NCBI GenBank assembly: GCA_028724525.1
Contig: JAQYCV010000039.1
Coordinates: 1 to 64,000 of the forward strand
Direction of reading: 5' to 3'
From: Clostridiales bacterium
Lineage (GTDB): Bacteria; Bacillota; Clostridia; Saccharofermentanales; DTU023
Length of the DNA stretch: 64,000 bases
Part shown: piece by piece, positions 19,211-27,292 of the stretch
How the letters are laid out: every line of letters starts with the position of its first letter
How positions within the stretch are numbered: the first letter of the stretch is position 1
Translations under genes and position numbers: made by a program
The notes under the pieces: model-generated
The model's database searches: none
What the model was told of the DNA's origin: nothing
The model's input: only the letters and a program-made list of their open reading frames with translations

Positions 19211-20231
19211 AGACCAGACCCAGGCGCTTAAACTTAAGGGAGGGATAAGTATAGAGGCGGCTTTAGTGCTTGCGCCTTGTCTTATATTACTGACCTGCCT
19301 TTTATTTATTTTCTACGCCAAGCTCATGGCCCTGCAAGTACGGTCGGCTTTGGAAAATGTGGCAGAAGAGGCCGCTCTCATTTTCCCCCTGGCAGACCAA
19401 CTCTTAGAGGGTCGTACGGATAAGGCAAAGGAACTTATCGATAAGGTATTGCAGGCTGATGAAGCTTGTCTGCTGAATTCTGTGGCGGGTGATTATGCTT
19501 CCTCGCTTTTCTTAGGACCCTTTTTAGAAAACCGCCTGGATCGCTGGCTGGACCGTAAGGCGGGGGGAGGTGGATATCCGGTTTTGCGCCATCAGAGACA
19601 AATGGTCCTTCACTGGGGGAGTGGGGGAAATAGCTTAAGCCTAAGACTTATTTTTAAAATCCCCACCCTCCTTGGCGATTACACGGAGGAGTTGTCTACA
19701 CTTATCCCCCTGTGGTCCCAACGCTTGCCTGATGAACAAGACCAAGGCACTGATCAAGATGAGAGCAGGGAAGAGGACGATATCTGGTCAGCTGATAATT
19801 TTAGCAGAGGAAGGTATTTCCGAGACAAAGAAGGGGCCAATCTTCCCTTTAATTTTCCTGTGCTTGCCTATTATCAATCAGGTGTGGCCAAGTCCATCAA
19901 GTCGATGGATCTTACAGCGCCCAGCTATCAAAACACTACTTATGCTTATGAGCAAATCAAGGGTCAGATCATGCGTTTACAGAGTTTTCAGTCTTATGAA
20001 AGTCAGTCCGCTGCATGGCCTAGCATTAAAGCCGGGGAGATAAGGAGCCGAACATTAGTATTGGTCATTCCAGAAAATGTTCCTGCTGCTTATGATCGTG
20101 CTTTTTGGCGAAGCTTAGAGCTTTATGCTTCTCAGCAGGCTGTTAACCTGGAAGTGAAGCCACGGGGCAGATCCTCTCGCTACGCCCCCGAGCCTGAATC
20201 TACGAGGGAGGTGGGAGCAGGACTCTCCTAG
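19191..20231 (+). CDS. TadE-like pilus assembly/pseudopilin-like protein
   Basis: KLKGGISIEAALVLAPCLILLTCLLFIFYAKLMALQVRSALENVAEEAA: TadE-like N-terminal helix. Confidence 0.65.
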   Translation: MPISTNKDQTQALKLKGGISIEAALVLAPCLILLTCLLFIFYAKLMALQVRSALENVAEEAALIFPLADQLLEGRTDKAKELIDKVLQADEACLLNSVAGDYASSLFLGPFLENRLDRWLDRKAGGGGYPVLRHQRQMVLHWGSGGNSLSLRLIFKIPTLLGDYTEELSTLIPLWSQRLPDEQDQGTDQDESREEDDIWSADNFSRGRYFRDKEGANLPFNFPVLAYYQSGVAKSIKSMDLTAPSYQNTTYAYEQIKGQIMRLQSFQSYESQSAAWPSIKAGEIRSRTLVLVIPENVPAAYDRAFWRSLELYASQQAVNLEVKPRGRSSRYAPEPESTREVGAGLS

Positions 20232-20299
20232 AAAATTGATAGCAATCTGTCCAGGCTTAAGGTATGATTAACTGAGCTTTATACAAGAAGGATGACATC

Positions 20300-23128
20300 A
20301 TGAGCTTATTGCGTACTTTATTTGGTACATCTTCTAGCCGAGAAATTAAAAAAATAAGACCGCTGATTCAAGCTACTAATCATTTAGAAGACCATTATGC
20401 TGGCCTTTCTGAGCAGGATCTCAAAGCGGAGACCGCTAGATTCCGTCGGGAAATAGACCAGGGCAGAAGCCTGGACGATCTTTTGCCGGAGGCATTTGCT
20501 ACGGTTAAAGAGGCCTCATACCGTGTTTTGGGTATGAAACATTTTGATGTCCAACTTATTGGTGGAATCATTCTGCATCAAGGTCGGATCGCTGAGATGA
20601 AAACGGGTGAAGGGAAGACCTTGGTTGCTACTCTGCCAGTTTACTTAAATGCCCTGCCTGGCAAGGGTGTACACGTGGTCACTGTTAACGACTACTTGGC
20701 TAAGCGGGACTCAGAATGGATGGGTAAGGTCTATCGCTATCTGGGTATGGACGTGGGCCTGATTGTCCATGGCAAGTCCAGCCAAGAACGCCGGGCTTCC
20801 TATGCCGCAGATATAACCTACGGAACCAATAATGAATTTGGCTTTGACTATCTCCGTGACAATATGGTGACGGAGTTAGATGCTCTCGTCCAAAGGCCCT
20901 TAAATTTTGCCATTGTGGACGAGGTGGACTCTATTTTAATTGACGAGGCACGTACTCCTCTGATTATCTCAGGCTCAGGCGAGGAATCTTCAGAAAATTA
21001 TAAGCTAGCCCAAGATTTTGTCTCACGCTTAAAAGTAAAGGTTTTTCGTCAAGTCGATACTAAAATGGATTATGAGGAGTCGGATGAGTTAGAAGGGGAT
21101 GCGGATTATATTGTAGATGAGAAGGCCAAGACTGCAGTCTTAACCAAAAAAGGCATCCGTAAAGCGGAAAGTTTCTTCAAGCTAGATAACTTAGCTGACC
21201 AAAGCAATTATCAAATTAACCACCATATTAATAATGCCCTCAAAGCCAATGGCACCATGCAACGTGATAGAGACTACGTGGTCCAGGATGGAGAGATTAT
21301 CATCGTAGACGATTTTACCGGCCGGCTTATGGAGGGCAGACGATACAGCAATGGCTTGCATCAAGCGATTGAGGCCAAGGAGGGCGTTAATGTCCGCCGA
21401 GAAAGCAAAACGTTAGCGACTATTACTTTCCAAAATTACTTCCGCATGTACCAAAAGCTTTCTGGTATGACCGGTACTGCTCTGACAGAAGAAGATGAGT
21501 TTAAGACAATTTATCGCTTGGACGTTGTCACTATCCCTACTAATAAACCCCTCATCCGGCAAGATTTGGATGATGCTGTTTATAAAACAAAGGAGGGCAA
21601 GCTCCATCGGCTTATCCATGATGTGGCCGAGATTCATGCCACTGGTCAACCAGTCCTGGTCGGCACGGTCTCCGTGGAGTCCAGTGAATATTTTTCTAAT
21701 GCTTTCCGCCGTGCCGGCTTGTCCCATAATGTGCTTAACGCCAAGCACCATGCCCAGGAAGCTGAGATTATTTCCCAGGCAGGACGCCTGGGAGCTATCA
21801 CTATCGCGACCAATATGGCTGGTCGTGGTACCGACATTATGCTAGGGGGAAACCCAGAACATTTAGCTAAGCAAGCCATGCGCAAGGAAGGCCTCTCCGA
21901 AGAGATTATTGAAGAGGCTGATGCCTACAATGAAACGGATGACAGCGAAGTGCTTAAGGCGAGAGAACGCTTTCAGGCACTTAAAGCGGACTACGCCTTA
22001 GAAACCGACAAGGAAAAGGCTCAAGTCATTGCTGCTGGTGGCCTTTGTATTATGGGTACGGAACGGCATGAGTCTCGCCGTATCGACAACCAACTCCGAG
22101 GCCGGGCTGGGCGTCAAGGAGATCCAGGAACTAGTAAATTTTATCTGTCTTTGCAAGATGACCTCCTCCGCCTTTTTGGTGGAGAGCGTTTGCACAGCCT
22201 TTTTGAGACCCTTGGTGTGGAAGATGATATGGAAATCAACCACTCCATGCTCACACGTGCTATAGAATCTGCTCAACGCAAGGTTGAGGGCCAAAACTTC
22301 GCTATTCGTAAATCAGTTCTGCAATACGATGACGTTATGAACCAACAGCGTGAATTGATTTACCGGCAACGACGAGATGTTTTGGAAGGTAAAGATCTCC
22401 ACGACTATTACTTAAGAACTTTAGATAATCTGATTGCAGATCAGGTGCATATGTTCCTAGCAGAGGGCGACCATACGGAATGGGACTTGCCCGCGCTGAA
22501 AGCAAGCCTAGAGGATCTCTTAGGCGATTTACCGATTTTAAGCCAGCTCAGCAAGGGGGCCTCCATCACACTTAGCGAGTTTATTGGCCAATTGCAAGCA
22601 CAAGCCCGTCAAACCCTTGAGGAAAGGGCAGCTGTTTTTGGATCTGCCGAGCATTTGAGAGAAGCTGAGCGCTATGTCTTGCTCTCGGTGGTGGACAACC
22701 ATTGGATGGACCATATTGACGCTATGGATGCTTTGAGGGATTCCATTGGCATGCGGGCTTACGGTCAGCAAGATCCTTTAGTGGCATACCGCAAGGAAGG
22801 CTTTGACATGTTCGAAGCCATGAACCAGGCCATCCAAGAAGACTCCATCCGCTTGATTATGCGGGCCCAATTCTACGATCCTGAGGCGGCCAAGGCTCAG
22901 ACTAGTAGGAAAGAGTTGTCTTCTGGCCGGAAAGGGGAGGGCACCGCAGTTGAGCGAGCCCGCGACCAAATGAACGCTCGGGCTGCCCAGGCTGCACAAG
23001 CTGGCGGTCCTAAGCAAGCACCTGTTGTCAAGAAAGTCATGCCGGGCCGCAACGATCCTTGCTGGTGTGGGTCTGGCAAGAAGTATAAAAATTGCCATAT
23101 GCAGTCCGACCGAGCAGGGCAGGAGTAA
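20300..23128 (+). CDS. secA: preprotein translocase subunit SecA
   Basis: GEGKTLVATLPVYLNAL, DEVDSILIDEARTPLIISG, C-terminal SEC-C CWCGSGKKYKNCH. Confidence 0.96.
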   Translation: MSLLRTLFGTSSSREIKKIRPLIQATNHLEDHYAGLSEQDLKAETARFRREIDQGRSLDDLLPEAFATVKEASYRVLGMKHFDVQLIGGIILHQGRIAEMKTGEGKTLVATLPVYLNALPGKGVHVVTVNDYLAKRDSEWMGKVYRYLGMDVGLIVHGKSSQERRASYAADITYGTNNEFGFDYLRDNMVTELDALVQRPLNFAIVDEVDSILIDEARTPLIISGSGEESSENYKLAQDFVSRLKVKVFRQVDTKMDYEESDELEGDADYIVDEKAKTAVLTKKGIRKAESFFKLDNLADQSNYQINHHINNALKANGTMQRDRDYVVQDGEIIIVDDFTGRLMEGRRYSNGLHQAIEAKEGVNVRRESKTLATITFQNYFRMYQKLSGMTGTALTEEDEFKTIYRLDVVTIPTNKPLIRQDLDDAVYKTKEGKLHRLIHDVAEIHATGQPVLVGTVSVESSEYFSNAFRRAGLSHNVLNAKHHAQEAEIISQAGRLGAITIATNMAGRGTDIMLGGNPEHLAKQAMRKEGLSEEIIEEADAYNETDDSEVLKARERFQALKADYALETDKEKAQVIAAGGLCIMGTERHESRRIDNQLRGRAGRQGDPGTSKFYLSLQDDLLRLFGGERLHSLFETLGVEDDMEINHSMLTRAIESAQRKVEGQNFAIRKSVLQYDDVMNQQRELIYRQRRDVLEGKDLHDYYLRTLDNLIADQVHMFLAEGDHTEWDLPALKASLEDLLGDLPILSQLSKGASITLSEFIGQLQAQARQTLEERAAVFGSAEHLREAERYVLLSVVDNHWMDHIDAMDALRDSIGMRAYGQQDPLVAYRKEGFDMFEAMNQAIQEDSIRLIMRAQFYDPEAAKAQTSRKELSSGRKGEGTAVERARDQMNARAAQAAQAGGPKQAPVVKKVMPGRNDPCWCGSGKKYKNCHMQSDRAGQE

Positions 23129-23164
23129 GTTTTTTTAAGCTTGATGACAGTTTTGCAAAAACAT

Positions 23165-23192
23165 TTGACAGTTCACGTTTTTTCCTTATAAT
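23165..23192 (+). promoter_or_regulatory. consensus promoter TTGACA-16-TATAAT for tRNA-Pro
   Basis: TTGACA 23165-23170 and TATAAT 23187-23192 immediately upstream of tRNA. Confidence 0.8.
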
Positions 23193-23205
23193 GGATAAAG
23201 CGTTT

Positions 23206-23281
23206 CGGGGTGTAGCTCAGGTGGTAGAGTGCTTGCTTGGGGTGCAAGAGGTCGCTAGTTCAAGTCTAGTCACTCCGACCA
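23206..23281 (+). tRNA. tRNA-Pro (anticodon GGG)
   Basis: Cloverleaf: acceptor CGGGGTG/CACTCCG, anticodon arm CTTGC-TTGGGGT-GCAAG, T-arm, encoded CCA. Confidence 0.93.
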
Positions 23282-23287
23282 AATGCA

Positions 23288-23318
23288 GGGGGTTGCCAAT
23301 CAGCAGCCCCCATTTTTT
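23288..23318 (+). terminator. Rho-independent terminator after tRNA-Pro
   Basis: GGGGGTTGC-caatca-GCAGCCCCC-ATTTTTT. Confidence 0.85.
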
Positions 23319-23351
23319 AAAAAATAGCATTTAGCTATGCTTAGAGAACTT

Positions 23352-23426
23352 GCCGAAGTGGCTCAGGGGTAGAGCAATTCACTCGTAATGAATAGGTCGT
23401 GGGTTCAATTCCCACCTTCGGCTCCA
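23352..23426 (+). tRNA. tRNA-Thr (anticodon CGT)
   Basis: Acceptor GCCGAAG/CTTCGGC, anticodon arm ATTCA-CTCGTAA-TGAAT, encoded CCA. Confidence 0.93.
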
Positions 23427-23430
23427 AAGT

Positions 23431-23466
23431 AAAAAGCCTCGCAATCCTTAGATTGCGAGGCTTTTT
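23431..23466. terminator. bidirectional terminator between tRNA-Thr and convergent radical SAM gene
   Basis: AAAAAGCCTCGCAATC-ctta-GATTGCGAGGCTTTTT, perfect stem with A- and T-tracts. Confidence 0.93.
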
Positions 23467-23483
23467 CTATAGTTTCTTATGCT

Positions 23484-24962
23484 TTAGGGGTGCAAGTTGA
23501 GTTTAGCCATTTCTTGTTTTAAGTCCTCTTGCTCCTGCTTTTGTTCTTCCACAAGTTCAGGATAGTCAGGAAGCTTGGAAATATCCTGGCGCTGTCCAAA
23601 CTTTTCCCACATGGCATCGGCAGTTTCAGTCCATTGGGCTGCATAAGGGCCTGTTTTGGCCTCCAGGTCTTCCGGACTCTCCGGCGCGATATAGTCTGTG
23701 GATTTCGCCCCAGACTCTTTGACTAGGCGGGGAAGTATATCTGGATTCTCCAGCATGGGGCAGGGACGGAAATGGTTATCATTGAAAGGCTGGTTCTCAT
23801 GGTAGGCCATCATGAGGGGAGCCTTCATGGCATCGAGCAAGCTGGTCTCGTTGATATTGGAATTGGAGTAGTGGATAAAGACGCAGGGCTCGATGTCGCC
23901 CTTGGCGTTGATGTGAATATAGTTGCGGCCACCAGCAATACAACCTCCGACAAACTCGCCATCATTTTGGAAGTCTGCGACAAAGATATCTAAATCACAG
24001 GCTGAGCTACGGAGGAAACGTATACGCTTGATCATGTACTCACGCTGTTCTGCTGTGAGCATCAATTTAGGTACAGCGTTGACGCCGACGGGCATATAGT
24101 GGAAATACCATATATGAACTACACCCAGATCAATTAAAGATTTAATGAATTCATCGGAAGTTACAAGTTTGTAATTCTCTGAGGTGTAGCATATAGATGC
24201 CGCATAGCCTAACTTGTGCTTTTTCATGAGCTTTAAAGATTCTAGAATGCGTTGGTAGGAGCCTTCTCCACGTCGAGAATCGTTCATATCTTCAAAGCCT
24301 TCAATAGATACGGCAAAGGATAGGTTGCCCAAACGCTTGACTTCCTGACAAAATTCTTCGTCAATGAGGGTCGCGTTGGTATAAATATGGAAGGCTGCTT
24401 CAGGGAACTCTTCTGCCAAGCGCAAGATTTCTGCTTTCTTAACCAGGGGTTCTCCGCCCGTCATAAAGTAAATATAACAGCCTAGCTCCATGCCTTCCTT
24501 GACAATCTTGTGCATGGTTTCGTAGGACATATTCCATTTATGACCGTATTCAGCTGACCAGCAACCCTTGCAATGCATATTGCAGGCGGTCGTAGGGTCA
24601 AAAAGAATTATATTAGGAATATTGCAGTCCTGTTCTTCGCAGAGCCGATTCTTTTTTTGAATGCCTCGGACGGATCCCCAATAACCCAGATTCATAAAAT
24701 TTTTATAGAGAATGTTATGATCAATGTTCCGGGCACCTCTTTGCAGGAGGCGGATCCAACGATCGTTATCGGGATCATCTATAGCGGCTTTAAGAGTATC
24801 GTAAGTTTCATCTCTATAAGTGCCGCCGGTAAAGCGCCAGACAACATTCAAGAGTTGCCTCAGTTCCGGCCGGGGATCATCTTGCTTGAGTACCTCTAGC
24901 GTGTGATTAACTGCTTTAGAGACAAGTTTTGATTCGATCTTTTCACGCATATTACTCATCAT
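23484..24962 (-). CDS. radical SAM protein (unassigned function, extra C-terminal cysteines)
   Basis: CNMHCKGC (CX3CX2C) cluster motif, GGEPL, C-terminal CIAGGRNYIHINAKGDIEPCVF. Confidence 0.88.
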   Translation of the reverse strand: MMSNMREKIESKLVSKAVNHTLEVLKQDDPRPELRQLLNVVWRFTGGTYRDETYDTLKAAIDDPDNDRWIRLLQRGARNIDHNILYKNFMNLGYWGSVRGIQKKNRLCEEQDCNIPNIILFDPTTACNMHCKGCWSAEYGHKWNMSYETMHKIVKEGMELGCYIYFMTGGEPLVKKAEILRLAEEFPEAAFHIYTNATLIDEEFCQEVKRLGNLSFAVSIEGFEDMNDSRRGEGSYQRILESLKLMKKHKLGYAASICYTSENYKLVTSDEFIKSLIDLGVVHIWYFHYMPVGVNAVPKLMLTAEQREYMIKRIRFLRSSACDLDIFVADFQNDGEFVGGCIAGGRNYIHINAKGDIEPCVFIHYSNSNINETSLLDAMKAPLMMAYHENQPFNDNHFRPCPMLENPDILPRLVKESGAKSTDYIAPESPEDLEAKTGPYAAQWTETADAMWEKFGQRQDISKLPDYPELVEEQKQEQEDLKQEMAKLNLHP

Positions 24963-25122
24963 TATTTTTTAGGGTTGCCTGTCTTGCGAGGAGCATTCGC
25001 TGTGTAGCGAGGAGATGTGGCAAACCCCACTCCTTTCTGAAATCCTTGTAGTAGTCATAAGGCAAAACATACAAACTTCAATGCATAAGCTCTTGCTTCA
25101 GTATACTAAACAAGGAAGTTTA

Positions 25123-25137
25123 ACTTAAATCTTAAGT
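25123..25137. promoter_or_regulatory. palindrome ACTTAA-atc-TTAAGT, candidate operator
   Basis: 6+3+6 palindrome between tetR and radical SAM gene. Confidence 0.3.
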
Positions 25138-25215
25138 CGCTACTGGATGAATGTCTAAAGTTTTTCCTGGCCAATTCAAAGTAAGTGTTACACAAGTGTC
25201 GCATCCTGACCTCAA

Positions 25216-25245
25216 ACTTATCCATATGCTTAAAAGTGGATAAGT
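25216..25245. promoter_or_regulatory. 9-bp inverted repeat ACTTATCCA-N12-TGGATAAGT, candidate TetR operator or terminator stem
   Basis: Perfect inverted repeat in the intergenic region between tetR and radical SAM gene. Confidence 0.35.
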
Positions 25246-25260
25246 CATATGCAAGATGCT

Positions 25261-25851
25261 TTATGCAAAATCTACGAGATCATCACCATATCTGCGATCT
25301 AGAGCGGCAATCGTTTCAGCGCTGGTATGTATAATGCTGAGTATCCGATGGATGAATTCTTCGGCGGGCATGGGTTGTTTGCTAAGTAGCCAATTCTCCA
25401 AAGCAGCGACAATGGCATCCGTGAAAAAATCTGTAGTAAAGTCGTCAATCTGGCTTTTACCCATAAGCTGAGCCAGCCGCTTGCGTACGAGGGGGCGGGT
25501 AAGACTGTAGAAATGGTCTAAAAAAGAATTTTGTCCTTCGATTTGCAAGGCCTTGTGGTAAAAGGCCCGGTTGTCATATAAGTAATGACAGATAGCCTGG
25601 AAGTAGTGCAGGCCTGCTTCTGGATCTTCAGAGCCCTCATCGAGCAAAGCAAATTGGGCGACTTCAGAATCATAAATCCAATTGACTAGATCGTACTTGT
25701 CCTTGAAATGATAATAAAATGTCTTGCGGTGCACTTGAGCCTGATCACAAATTTTTGTAACAGAAATTTTATCAAAGGGCATGTCAAGCATTAAGATTTT
25801 TAAGGCATGCGCCAATTTAGTTTTTGTTTTTTGCGATTTTGACATTTCCAT
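25261..25851 (-). CDS. TetR/AcrR family transcriptional regulator
   Basis: N-terminal HTH SVTKICDQAQVHRKTFYYHFKDKYDLVNWIY. Confidence 0.88.
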   Translation of the reverse strand: MEMSKSQKTKTKLAHALKILMLDMPFDKISVTKICDQAQVHRKTFYYHFKDKYDLVNWIYDSEVAQFALLDEGSEDPEAGLHYFQAICHYLYDNRAFYHKALQIEGQNSFLDHFYSLTRPLVRKRLAQLMGKSQIDDFTTDFFTDAIVAALENWLLSKQPMPAEEFIHRILSIIHTSAETIAALDRRYGDDLVDFA

Positions 25852-25945
25852 TCTTACCTTTATAGTTATTTGCTAGTTAATAATAAAATACCATATATAG
25901 GCAACTTAGAAAACACGTAATCAAAAATTCGTTTGGCATGAGAAA

Positions 25946-25978
25946 AGAAAAAATCCTAGCACTTTGGCTAGGATTTTT
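25946..25978 (-). terminator. terminator downstream of tRNA-Trp
   Basis: AAAAATCCTAGC-actttg/caaagt-GCTAGGATTTTT, T-tract on minus strand. Confidence 0.85.
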
Positions 25979-25979
25979 C

Positions 25980-26054
25980 TGGCAGGGGAGACAGGATTTG
26001 AACCCGCAACCGACGGTTTTGGAGACCGTTGCTCTACCGTTGAGCCACTCCCCT
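25980..26054 (-). tRNA. tRNA-Trp (anticodon CCA)
   Basis: Reverse complement AGGGGAGTGGCTCAACGGTAGAGCAACGGTCTCCAAAACCGTCGGTTGCGGGTTCAAATCCTGTCTCCCCTGCCA. Confidence 0.94.
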
Positions 26055-26185
26055 ATATCTAAAACGCAACTTATGATAGCAAGGAAAAAAGTCTTAGTCA
26101 AGGCGAGCATTTTGCAGCCTATGCTATAATTAAAAAGATATGCCCTTGAGCCCTTGTGCAAGGGCTTAAGCTAACGGGGAGTGCT

Positions 26186-27292
26186 ATGAAGTCTACGCAA
26201 GCTCGAGTGAAAATCTACACGGATGGTGCCTGCTCCGGCAACCCTGGCCCCGGCGCCTGGGCTGCTATTTTAATATTTGGCGAAATTGAGAAGGAAATTT
26301 CTGGTTTCGCGGAAGAAACGACCAATAACCGTATGGAGATGCAAGCGGCCATCGAGGGCTTAAAGGCTCTCAAGCAGGCATGCTCTGTTGACCTCTATTC
26401 TGATTCAGCTTATTTAGTCTCTGGTTTTAATAAGGGATGGCTCGAAAATTGGCAGAAGAAGGGCTGGCAGAACGCTGCTGGCAATCCTGTCAGCAATATC
26501 GATCTCTGGCAGGAGCTCTTGAGCCTGTCATCTCAGCATGATATCAGTTGGCATAAGGTTAAGGGCCATGCAGATAACCCCTATAACAATCGCTGTGATG
26601 AGCTGGCGCGGAACTTAATTAAGAGGCAAAGAAATGTTTGGCCAGAAGCTCTTGGCTTAGATGAGCCTATAGCAGAACCTCAAGCCCCAAAACAGTCTAG
26701 CCTGCCAACTGCTCAGCTACAACATTTTGCTCATTTAGATGAAGAGATACTGTCAGATACTTGCATTTTTGAAGGCAAAATTATAGATTTTCATCATTAT
26801 AAAATTAAAACAGCTGCAGGACGGGAAGCTTGGCGAGAAGTTGTTCATCATGGTGGTGGAGTCGGGATTGTTGCGCTCACACCGGACCATGAAGTACTTT
26901 TAGTCCATCAGTATCGGCTTGCTGCCGGCCAGGTTTTACAAGAGATTCCCGCAGGCTGTTTGGAGGCCCAAGAAGATCCCTTAGAGGCTGCTAAACGTGA
27001 GTTAGAAGAAGAGACAGGTTATCGAGCTCGGACCTGGTATAAGCTGGGCGAGTTTTTTGTCTCTCCAGGCTATACAAATGAAATTATTCACCTATTCTTG
27101 GCAGTAGATCTTGAACTGGGCAAGCAACATTTGGACCCAGATGAGTACCTGAATGTGGTGTTGCTACCCTTGAACCAGGCCATAGAGGATGTTCGCCGGC
27201 TGAAAATTCATGATGCTAAGACCTTGATTGGACTTAGCTTGACCGAGGATTGGTTAAGGCAGAAGGGAGGGCAAGCCGGTGGCGAAAGCTAA
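26186..27292 (+). CDS. RNase HI - Nudix (ADP-ribose pyrophosphatase-like) fusion protein
   Basis: N-terminus YTDGACSGNPGPGAW, NNRMEMQAAIEGL, LYSDSAYL, NNRCDELAR (RNase HI); C-terminus Nudix box GCLEAQEDPLEAAKRELEEETGY; ATG 26186 has RBS GGGGAG. Confidence 0.88.
   Translation: MKSTQARVKIYTDGACSGNPGPGAWAAILIFGEIEKEISGFAEETTNNRMEMQAAIEGLKALKQACSVDLYSDSAYLVSGFNKGWLENWQKKGWQNAAGNPVSNIDLWQELLSLSSQHDISWHKVKGHADNPYNNRCDELARNLIKRQRNVWPEALGLDEPIAEPQAPKQSSLPTAQLQHFAHLDEEILSDTCIFEGKIIDFHHYKIKTAAGREAWREVVHHGGGVGIVALTPDHEVLLVHQYRLAAGQVLQEIPAGCLEAQEDPLEAAKRELEEETGYRARTWYKLGEFFVSPGYTNEIIHLFLAVDLELGKQHLDPDEYLNVVLLPLNQAIEDVRRLKIHDAKTLIGLSLTEDWLRQKGGQAGGES

Noticed and set aside
23352-26054. tRNA-bounded integrative island containing tetR and radical SAM gene
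   Set aside because: No duplicated tRNA 3' end or integrase found; kept only as a gene-pair finding.
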